Shown: positions 1-7,283 of the stretch, piece after piece
Layout of the letters: the number at the start of each line of letters is the position of its first letter
Numbering within the stretch: position 1 is the first letter of the stretch
Origin: an uncultured Actinomycetes bacterium
GTDB taxonomy: Bacteria > Actinomycetota > Acidimicrobiia > Acidimicrobiales > Microtrichaceae
NCBI GenBank assembly: GCA_903953195.1
Contig: CAJBIS010000217.1
Location: 1 to 8,891, forward strand
Direction: 5' to 3'
DNA length: 8,891 nt
Translations under genes and position numbers: made by a program
Notes under the pieces: generated by a model
Seen by the model: only the letters and a program-made list of their open reading frames with translations
Told to the model about the DNA's origin: nothing
Database searches by the model: none

Positions 1-888
1 AACGCCTTCACGAACGCCAACACGATCGTGCTCGGCAACGTGACCGAACGCTTCGACGTGGACGACACGCTCGGCGTGATCGAGTCCGAGACCGTCAACG
101 TGTTGTTGATCGTCGGCGACGCGTTCGGTCGACCGCTCATGGACGGTGTGGAGTCGTCGGAGCGTGACCTGTCGTCGCTGCTGGCGATCGTCTCGGGTGG
201 TGCGGCGCTGTCGCAGGGGGTGAAGCGGCGAATGCTCGACTCGCTCCCCTCGATCATGCTGCTCGACGGCCTCGGCGCCTCGGAGACCGGACAGCAGGGC
301 AGTCAGCTGACCGCCGCCGGACAGGACGTCACGACCGGCGACTTCACGCCCGGGCCGGGCATGGAGATCCTGGCCGAGGACCTCAGCCACACGCTCGAGC
401 CGGGCCACGAGGGCACCGGCTGGCTGGCCCAGGCCGGTCGTGTACCACTCGGCTACCTCGGCGACGCCGAGAAGACGGCGCGGACCTTCCCGACGGTCGA
501 CGGCGTGCGGTACTCGGTGCCCGGCGACCGTGCCCGACTCACCGAGGCCGGCACCCTCGACCTATTGGGCCGGGACTCGGTGACCATCAACTCGGGCGGC
601 GAGAAGATCTTCGCCGAGGAGGTCGAACAGGCGCTGCTGCAGCACCCCTCGGTCGTCGACTGCCTGGTGACCGGTCGGCCGTCGGAGCGCTGGGGCAACG
701 AGGTCGTGGCGGTCGTGCAGCTGCAGCCGGGCACGTCGGCCAACGACGCCGATCTGCTCGAGGAGGCGGAGCGGCACATCGCCCGCTACAAGCTGCCCAA
801 GGCCTTCGTCTACCGGGACCACATCCAGCGCTCCCCGTCGGGGAAGGCGGACTACCGCTGGGCCAAGGCGCAGGCCACCGAGGCGTGA
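1..888 (+). CDS. Acyl-CoA synthetase (AMP-forming, FadD-like), 5'-truncated
   Basis: This is the C-terminal 295 residues of an ANL-superfamily adenylate-forming enzyme; the frame is open from base 1, so the N-terminal part with the P-loop lies outside the window. Such enzymes activate a carboxylic acid to an acyl-adenylate and transfer it to CoA. Visible motifs in order are IVGDAFGRPL (from about base 112), the A5 motif DGLGASETG (from base 265), an A7-like segment YSVPGDRA (from about base 511), the A8 hinge GRDSVTINSGGEKIF followed by AEEVEQAL (from base 568), and the A10 motif PSGKADY with the catalytic lysine at 844-846. The VGDAFGRP and VPGDRA variants resemble actinobacterial FadD-type acyl-CoA synthetases more than MenE, although MenE is missing from this menaquinone locus. 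The substrate cannot be inferred. The TGA stop overlaps the GTG start of the next gene by 4 bp, implying cotranscription and translational coupling. Confidence 0.9.
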   Translation, partial: NAFTNANTIVLGNVTERFDVDDTLGVIESETVNVLLIVGDAFGRPLMDGVESSERDLSSLLAIVSGGAALSQGVKRRMLDSLPSIMLLDGLGASETGQQGSQLTAAGQDVTTGDFTPGPGMEILAEDLSHTLEPGHEGTGWLAQAGRVPLGYLGDAEKTARTFPTVDGVRYSVPGDRARLTEAGTLDLLGRDSVTINSGGEKIFAEEVEQALLQHPSVVDCLVTGRPSERWGNEVVAVVQLQPGTSANDADLLEEAERHIARYKLPKAFVYRDHIQRSPSGKADYRWAKAQATEA

Positions 889-1535
889 GCGACCACGTGT
901 CGCCCGTCGCTGCTGCTTCATCGTCCTCGACGGTCGTGGTGTTCGACCTGGGCAATGTCGTCATCCCGTGGGACCGGCGCGACGCCATCCGCCGATTCGT
1001 CGACGACCCGGACGAGGTCGAGCGGATCGCGGACGAGGTCTTCGACCTCGAGGCGAACCTGCATCTCGACTCCGGAAGTCATCCGGATGAGATCCGTGCC
1101 CACATCGAGGCCCGGTCCCCCGGGCACGGCTGGGTGCTCGACGGGTACCTCGAGCACTTCCGTCACAGCCTCGGCGAGGTGATCGCCGGAACCGAGGCGA
1201 TCCTCGACGAGCTCGCGGAGCGGGGTGTGCCGCGCTTCGGCCTGTCGAACTGGTCGGCGCTCTGCTTCGAGGGCATCGAGCAGCACTATCCGCTGCTCGA
1301 ACGGTTCGACGGGATCCTGATCTCCGGCGACGTCGGCGTCTGCAAACCCGAGCCCGGGATCTACCGGGAGTGCGAACGACGTTTCGGGTTCACCGCGTCG
1401 GACGCCGTGTTCCTCGACGACAACGCCGACAACGTCGACGGCGCGCTGGCGGCCGGTTGGGACGCATTCACCTTCACGACCCCGGAGGCCGCTCGAGCCG
1501 AGCTGGTGGCACGAGGACTGCTCGGCCCGGCGTGA
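885..1535 (+). CDS. HAD-superfamily hydrolase (subfamily IA, YihX-like)
   Basis: The 216-residue protein has all four HAD motifs. Motif I is VVVFDLGNVV with the presumed nucleophile Asp21. Motif II is FGLSNWS (Ser121), motif III is the lysine in VCKPEPGIY (Lys154), and motif IV is VFLDDNADNV (Asp178/Asp179). A helical cap of about 80 residues sits between motifs I and II. DLGNV, with glycine where many phosphatases have a second Asp, is typical of the YihX-like group that hydrolyses small sugar phosphates. The true substrate here is unknown. The GTG start at 885 overlaps the upstream ligase stop (GTGA), and no good Shine-Dalgarno is seen, fitting translational coupling. An in-frame GTG at 897 or 933 could also serve, since residues 1-16 are a Ser/Ala-rich tail before the first strand. 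The gene ends 35 bp before menG, which appears to have its own promoter. Confidence 0.88.
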   Translation: MSDHVSPVAAASSSSTVVVFDLGNVVIPWDRRDAIRRFVDDPDEVERIADEVFDLEANLHLDSGSHPDEIRAHIEARSPGHGWVLDGYLEHFRHSLGEVIAGTEAILDELAERGVPRFGLSNWSALCFEGIEQHYPLLERFDGILISGDVGVCKPEPGIYRECERRFGFTASDAVFLDDNADNVDGALAAGWDAFTFTTPEAARAELVARGLLGPA

Positions 1536-1558
1536 CGTCCGTGGCGCACGCCGCGTCG

Positions 1559-1564
1559 TAGTCT
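1559..1564 (+). promoter_or_regulatory. Predicted -10 element (TAGTCT) of a leaderless menG promoter
   Basis: TAGTCT fits the actinobacterial TANNNT -10 consensus. Taking its first T as -12, +1 falls on base 1571, exactly the G of the menG GTG start codon, and no Shine-Dalgarno lies between. This is the standard geometry of leaderless transcripts in Actinobacteria. TA dinucleotides are scarce in this GC-rich DNA, which adds weight. No convincing -35 is visible: the nearest candidate, GTGACG at 1532-1537, has an overlong 21-bp spacer. Confidence 0.6.
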
Positions 1565-1570
1565 GACGGC

Positions 1571-2299
1571 GTGGCCTCCGACCTCCGTGCGCTGATCCCG
1601 CAGCCCGACGAGCCGCTCCCGACGGGCGAGGCGAAGACCCGTTCGGTGCAGGCGATGTTCGACGTCATCGCGCCCCGGTACGACCTGGTGAACCGCATCA
1701 TGACGTTCCGCATGGACGTCGGCTGGCGGCGTCGTGCGGTGGCGGCGCTCGGGCTGACCCCGGGATCGCTCGTGGTCGACCTGGCGTGCGGCACCGGGGA
1801 TCTGGCCCGGGATCTCCAGGCACGGCATCTCGTCCCGATCGGGGCCGATCTGTCGTACGGGATGCTCGCCAACGCACCCGAGCCGTTCCCCCGGATCCAG
1901 AGCGACGGCTCGGCGCTGCCGCTCCGGACAGGCGGCGTCGCCGGCGCGACCTGCGGGTTCGCGCTGCGGAACTTCACCGATCTGCAGGGCACATTCGACG
2001 AGCTGGCACGGGTGCTGCAGCCGGGCGGCCGCCTGTCGGTCGTCGAGGTCGCCGAACCGCCCAACCCGATCATGCGCACCGGCCACTCGATCTACTTCGG
2101 CCGGGTCGTCCCGCTCATCGGCGGGCTGCTGTCCGACGGCAGTGCGTACCGGTACCTGCCCCGATCGGTGGCGTACCTGCCCGAGTGGACCGAACTGCGG
2201 GCGATGATCGAGCGGGCCGGATTCATCGACGTCGACCGCACGCTGCTGTCCGGCGGCATCGCGCAGATGATCACCGCGACCCGGATCCGGGAGTCGTGA
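1571..2299 (+). CDS. menG: Demethylmenaquinone methyltransferase (UbiE/MenG family)
   Basis: This 242-residue SAM-dependent class I methyltransferase carries the UbiE signatures. They include VQAMFDVIAPRYDLVNRIMT at about residues 26-45, followed by MDVGWRR. The SAM-binding motif I VVDLACGTGDLAR is at 68-80, GFALRNF at 129-135, LQPGGRLSVVEV at 149-160, and YRYLPRSVAYLPEWTEL near 193-209. The length matches the family. It catalyses the last step of menaquinone synthesis, C-methylation of the naphthoquinone ring of demethylmenaquinol. In organisms using only menaquinone, as most Actinobacteria do, this is MenG rather than a dual-function UbiE. The GTG start at 1571 is supported by a precisely placed -10 hexamer and by homology starting soon after it. 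The stop overlaps the menF start (GTGA at 2296-2299), forming a two-gene menG-menF unit. Confidence 0.93.
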   Translation: MASDLRALIPQPDEPLPTGEAKTRSVQAMFDVIAPRYDLVNRIMTFRMDVGWRRRAVAALGLTPGSLVVDLACGTGDLARDLQARHLVPIGADLSYGMLANAPEPFPRIQSDGSALPLRTGGVAGATCGFALRNFTDLQGTFDELARVLQPGGRLSVVEVAEPPNPIMRTGHSIYFGRVVPLIGGLLSDGSAYRYLPRSVAYLPEWTELRAMIERAGFIDVDRTLLSGGIAQMITATRIRES

Positions 2300-3498
2300 G
2301 CGCGGCCGTGCCCGAGCGGTCGAGCACCACATTCGACCGACCCGGTGCCGTGCCCCGGCCCGGCGATCAGCTCACGGCGTTCACATCGCCGTCGCGACAG
2401 TTGTGGGGCACCGGGATCGCGGCCCGGATCGAGCTCCCCGCGCCGTGGGTCGACCATGTGGGCATCGTCGCCGAGGCGCTCGCCTCGATGGTCGGCGACG
2501 ACCCGGTGGATCAGCCGGGCACGGGTCCGGTGGCGTTCGGCGCGCTCCCCTACGACCGGACGGCACCGGCGTCGCTCGTGGTCCCCGCCGTCGTGCACGG
2601 CGTGTCCCCCGACGGCACTCGCTGGCGCACGGACCTCGGGGCCGCGCCGGCCGACGAGCTCACCGTGCCCGCGGCGCCACGTTCCGTCGAGGTCGCGTCG
2701 CTGCGGGCCGTCGAGGACTGGTGCGATGCCGTCGCTGCAGCCACCAAGCGCATCATCGGTGGCGAACTCACCAAGGTGGTGCTGGCCCGCGAACTACTGG
2801 TCACGGCGGACGAGGTGTTCGACCCGGCGACGGTGTTCCTGCGCCTCCGTGACGGCGCGCCACACGCCTACTGCTGTTGCGTCGACGGCTTCGTCGCCGC
2901 GTCACCCGAGTTGCTCGTGTCGCGCGTCGGCGACGTGGTGCGGGCACAACCGATGGCCGGGACCGCTCCCCGCAGCGGCGACGCCACCCGGGATCAGCGG
3001 GCGGCCGCCGAACTGGCCGCTTCGGCGAAGAACCGGATCGAGCACCAGATCACGATCGACATGGTCCACGAGACGGTGCTGCCGTGGTGTTCGTACCTGG
3101 ATGCGGAGCCCGAGCCGAACGTCGTGCCCGCCGGTCCGGTGCAGCACCTGGCCACGCTCGTCGAGGGACGCCTGTCGCATCCCACGCCGTCGGTGCTCGA
3201 ACTCGTCGCCGCGCTCCACCCGACCCCGGCGGTCGGCGGATGGCCGCGCGACGCGGCGCTGCGGGTGCAGCGAGAACTCGAGGACGCCGAACGTGGCCGG
3301 TACGCCGGTCCGGTCGGCTGGGTGGACGCCCGGGGCAACGGCGAGTTCGCCGTCGGGATCCGTAGCGCGGAGCTCGATGGCCGGACCGCACGGGTGTTCG
3401 CCGGCGTGGGCGTGGTGAGCGACTCGGACCCGCAGTCGGAGCTCGACGAGACCCGGGCGAAGGCTCAGGCCGTGCTGAGCGCCCTGTCACGCACCTGA
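2296..3498 (+). CDS. menF: Isochorismate synthase MenF
   Basis: The 400-residue protein belongs to the chorismate-utilising enzyme family and should isomerise chorismate to isochorismate, the committed entry to menaquinone synthesis. Family motifs are ELTKVVLAREL (residues 157-167, with Lys160 matching the water-activating lysine of isochorismate and salicylate synthases), AASPELLVS (201-209), PMAGTAPR (219-226), KNRIEHQIT (245-253), LHPTPAVGGWPR (308-319), RYAGPVGW and GNGEFAVGIR (335-356), and a final AGVGVVSDSDPQSELDET block (369-386, putative Mg ligand Glu382). The length fits standalone MenF/DhbC/EntC proteins. MenF is favoured because menD, menH, menA and menG surround it and no siderophore genes are seen. 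GTG at 2296 is chosen because it overlaps the menG stop by 4 bp and precedes the N-terminal domain by about 25 residues. The frame is open further upstream inside menG, but that part is an out-of-frame shadow. An unusual Cys triplet lies at 193-195. Confidence 0.92.
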   Translation: MSAAVPERSSTTFDRPGAVPRPGDQLTAFTSPSRQLWGTGIAARIELPAPWVDHVGIVAEALASMVGDDPVDQPGTGPVAFGALPYDRTAPASLVVPAVVHGVSPDGTRWRTDLGAAPADELTVPAAPRSVEVASLRAVEDWCDAVAAATKRIIGGELTKVVLARELLVTADEVFDPATVFLRLRDGAPHAYCCCVDGFVAASPELLVSRVGDVVRAQPMAGTAPRSGDATRDQRAAAELAASAKNRIEHQITIDMVHETVLPWCSYLDAEPEPNVVPAGPVQHLATLVEGRLSHPTPSVLELVAALHPTPAVGGWPRDAALRVQRELEDAERGRYAGPVGWVDARGNGEFAVGIRSAELDGRTARVFAGVGVVSDSDPQSELDETRAKAQAVLSALSRT

Positions 3499-3512
3499 CG
3501 GCGAGCGGTCGA

Positions 3513-4538
3513 TCAGACGCCGCGGCCGGAGCCCACGGGCGGAGCCGTCTCCTGGGCCCACACCTCGCGCAGGCGAGCCAGCACCGACTCCACGTCGGCG
3601 AACCCGGCGAAGTGTCCCTCGCCCTGACGGACGTGCAGTTCACCCCGAGGCAGCCGTGCGGCCTGATGGTGGCCGTGACTCGGCGGGACGATCGTGTCGG
3701 CGAGCCCCTGCCACACGATGACGGGCGGCTGCACCTCGTCGAGTGCGAAGCCCCAGTGGCGGGCGAAGAGGGCCAGATCGTGCGCCGGTGCCCGCAGGTT
3801 GCCGGAGGTGAGCAGGTCGTGCAGGAACATCGCCTTGAAGCGCGGGTCGCGCAGCACCGGACGATCGGCGAAGCCGAGCAGCGTCACATACATGCTGAAC
3901 ACCGGGTCGGCGAGCGGCTCCGCCACCGAGACGATCCGGTCGAGCAGGCCGCCGAGCGGCCCGCGCGCCGACTCGAGCACCGGCGCGGCGAAGCGGAGGA
4001 GACGGGTGTACGACAGGACCGCATCAGGTCCGCGGGTCGGCCCCATGCCGCCGAGCAGCGACGCGGCCACGACCCGGTCGGGCATCCGGTGCGCCACGGC
4101 GAGCGTGTACGGGCCCCCGCCCGAGAGTCCGACGACCGCGAAGCGCTCGAGGCCGAGGCCGTCGACCGCGTCCTCGACGTCGCCGGCGAAGTCGACGACA
4201 CGGTGGTAGCGGTGATCGGTCGACCGGCCGGTGCCGGGTCGCTCGATGGTGATCACCCTGAATCCGTGGTGCAGCGCCACCTCGTCGACCAGCGGTGGGA
4301 TCTGGCACCGGGTGCCGGGGGTGCCGTGGAACCACAGAACCGGGTCGCCATCCGGGTGTCCGAACTCCGCCCAGCCGAGCTCGCGGTCGCCGGCGACGGC
4401 GACGACACCGACCTGTCGGGGCACGGGTGGTTCGGTGATGCCCTCGTCGACCTCCTCGGCGCGCTCGACGGTGTGGTCGAACGCGGGCGGTCGGAGGTCG
4501 CCCGAGTGCTCGCCTGCTGGGGTGTCCGCGTCGTCCAT
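3513..4538 (-). CDS. Alpha/beta-fold hydrolase downstream of menD, substrate unknown
   Basis: The 341-residue protein has a complete alpha/beta-hydrolase catalytic set. It has the oxyanion motif WFHGTPGTR (about residues 69-77), ERPGTGRS (99-106), the nucleophile elbow VGLSGGGP with Ser139, a catalytic acid in WQGLADTIVP (Asp281), and the catalytic His in GEGHFAGF (His309). It differs in sequence and length from MenH and is probably a general esterase- or peptidase-like hydrolase. ATG at 4538 is preferred, 34 bp after the menD stop on the same strand. The open frame continues upstream into menD but becomes an Arg/Ser-rich shadow sequence. A GGAG lies only 3 nt before this ATG, so the start is less certain. 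Residues 1-42 are acidic, proline-rich and probably disordered. It is likely cotranscribed with menD and converges with menF, with 14 bp between their stop codons. A role in quinone metabolism is only a guess from position. Confidence 0.85.
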   Translation of the reverse strand: MDDADTPAGEHSGDLRPPAFDHTVERAEEVDEGITEPPVPRQVGVVAVAGDRELGWAEFGHPDGDPVLWFHGTPGTRCQIPPLVDEVALHHGFRVITIERPGTGRSTDHRYHRVVDFAGDVEDAVDGLGLERFAVVGLSGGGPYTLAVAHRMPDRVVAASLLGGMGPTRGPDAVLSYTRLLRFAAPVLESARGPLGGLLDRIVSVAEPLADPVFSMYVTLLGFADRPVLRDPRFKAMFLHDLLTSGNLRAPAHDLALFARHWGFALDEVQPPVIVWQGLADTIVPPSHGHHQAARLPRGELHVRQGEGHFAGFADVESVLARLREVWAQETAPPVGSGRGV

Positions 4539-4572
4539 CTGCTCCGCCGGGAGGGGTCGCTCTCCTGCGAAG

Positions 4573-6429
4573 TTACCCCAGCGGCCGCGGCGGGGGCTCG
4601 TCCGACGCCGCGTTCTCCCCCGCGCCGGGCCCGCGTGAGGTGACGTCGAGCACCGCGCCCGCCGCCCGCGCCACCGACTCGTTGATCTCCCGGTGGACCT
4701 CGACGTTGACGGCGCGATCGGATTCGGCGACGACGACGCGCACACCCCCACGCGTGAGCGCACCGGCGATCGCCGCCTGCACACCGGTGCGGCTCGCCAC
4801 CCGCTCCGCATCCAGTCCGTGCGCGGCGGCGAGCGCCACCAGATCGGTCCCGTGGGGGGTGCCGAACAGCTGCTCGAAGGTGGCGTCGGGCAAGTGGTCG
4901 CGTTGCGGCAGGAACGAGAAGATCCCGCCGCCGTCGTTGTCGACGACGACGATCACCAGGTCGACGTCCCGGTCGCGCAGCGAGATCAGCGCCGTGCTGT
5001 CGTGCAGGAACGCCAGGTCGCCGACGAGCACCGCCGTCGGACCGGTCGCCAGGGCGACACCGAGGGCGGTCGACACGACGCCGTCGATGCCATTCGCTCC
5101 CCGGTTGGCGAGGACACGCACGCCGGAACGCGGCGGCGAGTACCACTCGACGTCCCGCACCGGCATCGACGACGACACCACCAGCGAGGAACCGTCCGGG
5201 AGTGCGGCGAGCGTGTCGATGGCGACCGCCGGCTCGCTCACCTCGGCCCGGCCGGCGAGCGACACGTCGATCCCCGTGCGGCCGGCGACCTCGAGTGCCT
5301 CCCAGCGCGCCCGCCAGTCCGAGGGCGCGGGGGCCGGACCGACGGCGAGCAGTTGACGGCAGACCGTCGCCGGGTCGGCCGGGATCGTCCGGGCCAGCAC
5401 GCGGTCGGGGTCGGGCACGCGATCCGCTCGGTCCACGCCCACCTGGACCGCTCCCGACGCGGTGAGCCACTGCTGCAGCACCTTCGACGAGAGCAGCCCA
5501 CCGACGCGGAGCGCCACGTCCGGACGGAGCGCGTCGGCGACCACCGGGTCGCGCAGGAGCGGATCGAAACTCGACACGACACCGGGCCGTGGGACCCGAC
5601 AACCCGAGGGGGCGTCACACAGGACCGGCCACCCGAGTGCGTCGGCGAGGCCCAGGAGGGCGTCGACGTCGGCGCCATCGACCGTGGCGCGGGCACCGGC
5701 GACGATCACACCACGTCGACCGGCGCAGGCCGAGGCGAGTCGGGCCAGTTCCTCGTCGGGCACGCCCCACGGCGCGCCCGGAGTGACGGTCGCACCGGCG
5801 CGCTCGCCGACCGGTGGCAGGTCACCCACCGGCCCCGACAGCGGCTCACGGAACGCGAGGTTGAGGTGCACCGGTCCGGGCGTGACCCCGAGCGCGCGGT
5901 CGAACGCGTCGTCCGCCAGGTCCCGCCACCACGGGGCACCGTCGGTCGTGGGCGGACCCGGCTCGCAGTACCACCGGGGCGCCCCACCGAACAGCTCCCG
6001 CTGATCGATGGTCTGGGGGGCCCAGACCCCCTGCAGCTCCGGGGGACGGTCCGCGGTGATCACGAGCATCGGCACCGCGGCCTGATGGGCCTCGACCACC
6101 GCCGCGTGGAATTCGGCCGCGGCGGTGCCGCTCGTGCACAGCAGCACCGCGGGCACGCCGGTCGCGGCGCCGACTCCGAGTGCGGTGAACGCCGCGGCAC
6201 GTTCATCGAGCACCACGTGGACGGCCACCCGCTCGTCGCCGGCCAGCGCGGTCGCCATCGGCGTCGACCGGGATCCGGGTGCGACGACCGCATGCCGCAG
6301 ACCGCGCCGGACCCACTCGTCGACGAGCGTGGCGCAGAAGGTCACCGCCACGTTCACGTCGACACCGGCAGCCTCCGACGCGTCCGGATCGTGGCCGCCC
6401 GGAGCGGGCGCAGCGGGTGAGTCGTCCAT
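4573..6429 (-). CDS. menD: MenD, SEPHCHC synthase
   Basis: The 618-residue thiamine-diphosphate enzyme performs the decarboxylative addition of 2-oxoglutarate to isochorismate, giving SEPHCHC. N-terminal pyrimidine-domain motifs are VVAPGSRSTPMA (48-59), VVLDERAAAFTALG (72-85, with Glu76 as the cofactor-activating glutamate), LLCTSGTAAAEF (96-107), and ITADRPPELQG then APQTIDQRELFG (124-148). The C-terminal domain has SSSMPVRDVEW (419-429), ANRGANGIDGVVSTALG (441-457), and the ThDP/Mg motif running from GDLAFLHD (Asp471) to DNDGGGIFSFLPQ (Asn498). Spacing of 27 residues from Asp471 to Asn498 fits the family. The ATG at 6429 leaves about 24 disordered residues before the first domain, and the last 20 residues are a Gly/Pro/Glu-rich tail. 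It diverges from menH across 26 bp and is followed by the hydrolase gene. A large open frame on the opposite strand over most of the gene is a high-GC shadow. Confidence 0.95.
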   Translation of the reverse strand: MDDSPAAPAPGGHDPDASEAAGVDVNVAVTFCATLVDEWVRRGLRHAVVAPGSRSTPMATALAGDERVAVHVVLDERAAAFTALGVGAATGVPAVLLCTSGTAAAEFHAAVVEAHQAAVPMLVITADRPPELQGVWAPQTIDQRELFGGAPRWYCEPGPPTTDGAPWWRDLADDAFDRALGVTPGPVHLNLAFREPLSGPVGDLPPVGERAGATVTPGAPWGVPDEELARLASACAGRRGVIVAGARATVDGADVDALLGLADALGWPVLCDAPSGCRVPRPGVVSSFDPLLRDPVVADALRPDVALRVGGLLSSKVLQQWLTASGAVQVGVDRADRVPDPDRVLARTIPADPATVCRQLLAVGPAPAPSDWRARWEALEVAGRTGIDVSLAGRAEVSEPAVAIDTLAALPDGSSLVVSSSMPVRDVEWYSPPRSGVRVLANRGANGIDGVVSTALGVALATGPTAVLVGDLAFLHDSTALISLRDRDVDLVIVVVDNDGGGIFSFLPQRDHLPDATFEQLFGTPHGTDLVALAAAHGLDAERVASRTGVQAAIAGALTRGGVRVVVAESDRAVNVEVHREINESVARAAGAVLDVTSRGPGAGENAASDEPPPRPLG

Positions 6430-6439
6430 GGGCGCCGCA

Positions 6440-6445
6440 AGCCTA
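6440..6445 (-). promoter_or_regulatory. Predicted -10 element (TAGGCT) of menD
   Basis: Read on the minus strand, TAGGCT matches TANNNT. With its first T as -12, +1 is predicted at base 6433, leaving a 4-nt leader before the menD ATG at 6429. The hexamer overlaps the menH -10 on the other strand and shares its TA base pair step at 6444-6445. The flanking CACCGTAGG is identical to that before menA. No good -35 is seen. The AGG is unlikely to act as a Shine-Dalgarno because too little transcript would precede it. Confidence 0.55.
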
Positions 6446-6449
6446 CGGT
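6444..6449 (+). promoter_or_regulatory. Predicted -10 element (TACGGT) of a leaderless menH promoter
   Basis: TACGGT fits TANNNT. Counting its first T as -12 places +1 on base 6456, the first base of the menH GTG codon. This is the same geometry as menG. A GGAG at 6450-6453 lies only 2 nt from the start codon, too close to function as a Shine-Dalgarno, which favours leaderless translation. Confidence 0.58.
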
Positions 6450-6455
6450 GGAGCC

Positions 6456-7283
6456 GTGGGTTCCGACACAGCCGACGCGACCGAGCCGGGCCGCGGCCGC
6501 GCGCCGACGGCCTCGCCGCGGACCCCGGTGGTGCTGCTGCACGGGTTCACGCAGACCGGCGCATGCCTCGGGCCCCTCGCCCGGGATCTCGCGACCGACC
6601 GCACCGTCCTCACACCCGATCTGCCCGGTCATGGTGCCGCCGCCAGCGATGCCGACGCCGACCTGTGGGGCGCTGCTGAGCTCGTCACCGCAGCGATCGA
6701 CGCCCTCCGCACCGACACGCCCGTCGACACACGCGTCGACGTCATCGGGTACTCGATGGGAGGCCGCGTCGCGCTGCACCTGTGGGCGGCACATCCGGAA
6801 CGAATCCGACGGATCGTGACCATCGGCGCGACCGCGGGCATCGACGGCGAGGCCGAGCGCAGCGAGCGGCGGGCGCGGGATCATGAGCTCGCCGATCGCA
6901 TCGACCGCATCGGTGTCGACGCGTTCCTCACCGAGTGGTTGGCGCTCCCGATGTTCGCCGCGCTGCCTGACTGGGCCCGCTTCGACCGCGAACGTGGCCG
7001 GAACACCGCCGCCGGTCTGGCCGGATCGCTCCGCCACGCCGGGACCGGCTCGATGGAACCGCTCTGGGACCGCCTGGCCGCGGACGAACGGCTGGCGACC
7101 ATCCCACTGCTCGCGCTCGCCGGCGGCGACGACGTGCGATTCGCCGCACTCGCCGACCGTCTCGCCGACACGGTGCCGGGGCCGGCCCGCAGCGAGCGGA
7201 TCGCCGGCGCCGGTCACGCCGCACACCTGGAGCAACCCGACGCCGCGATCGCACTCATCCGATCGCATCTCGACCCCACCTGA
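6456..7283 (+). CDS. menH: MenH, SHCHC synthase (alpha/beta-fold)
   Basis: The 275-residue alpha/beta hydrolase-fold protein is predicted to eliminate pyruvate from SEPHCHC, the MenD product, to give SHCHC. Evidence is VVLLHGFTQTGA (residues 25-36), TPDLPGHGA (53-61), the nucleophile elbow DVIGYSMGGRVAL with Ser100 (GYSMGGR is highly typical of MenH), a catalytic acid in LAGGDDVRF (probably Asp226), and GAGHAAHLEQP with His254. Placement head-to-head with menD supports the assignment. GTG at 6456 is chosen because a -10 hexamer sits exactly 12 nt upstream and the homologous region begins about 20 residues later. The frame remains open to 6279, but that upstream part lies inside menD on the opposite strand and is Arg-rich shadow sequence. 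It converges with menA across 62 bp. Confidence 0.9.
   Translation: MGSDTADATEPGRGRAPTASPRTPVVLLHGFTQTGACLGPLARDLATDRTVLTPDLPGHGAAASDADADLWGAAELVTAAIDALRTDTPVDTRVDVIGYSMGGRVALHLWAAHPERIRRIVTIGATAGIDGEAERSERRARDHELADRIDRIGVDAFLTEWLALPMFAALPDWARFDRERGRNTAAGLAGSLRHAGTGSMEPLWDRLAADERLATIPLLALAGGDDVRFAALADRLADTVPGPARSERIAGAGHAAHLEQPDAAIALIRSHLDPT

Noticed and set aside
1..888. Assignment of the partial ligase as MenE
   Set aside because: The adenylate-forming fold is shared, but the VGDAFGRP and VPGDRA segments and the tight link to a HAD gene look like a FadD-type enzyme. The N-terminal half is unseen.
2281..2290. CCGGATCCGG palindrome just before the menF start
   Set aside because: It encodes the end of MenG, is short and GC-rich, and has no T-run or repeat partner. 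It is likely chance.
1361..2332. Open frame of 323 codons antisense to the HAD gene end and menG
   Set aside because: Composition is typical of a shadow frame, with no recognisable fold. menG on the plus strand has full UbiE motifs.
3499..3512. Intrinsic terminator between convergent menF and the hydrolase
   Set aside because: There are only 14 bp between the stop codons, with no clear stem-loop and no T-run on either strand.
4570..4575. TAACTT on the minus strand as a -10 element for the hydrolase gene
   Set aside because: It contains the menD TAA stop, so its AT content is explained. It would give a 25-nt leader with a poorly spaced GGAG. Cotranscription with menD is simpler.
4539..4811. 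N-terminal extension of the alpha/beta hydrolase into menD
   Set aside because: The extension is Arg/Ser-rich out-of-frame menD sequence. ATG 4538, after the menD stop, is a far better start.
4693..6420. Open frame of 575 codons on the plus strand opposite menD
   Set aside because: It is Arg/Gly/His/Asp-rich with no domain motif. It mirrors menD codons in GC-rich DNA, while menD has complete ThDP-enzyme motifs.
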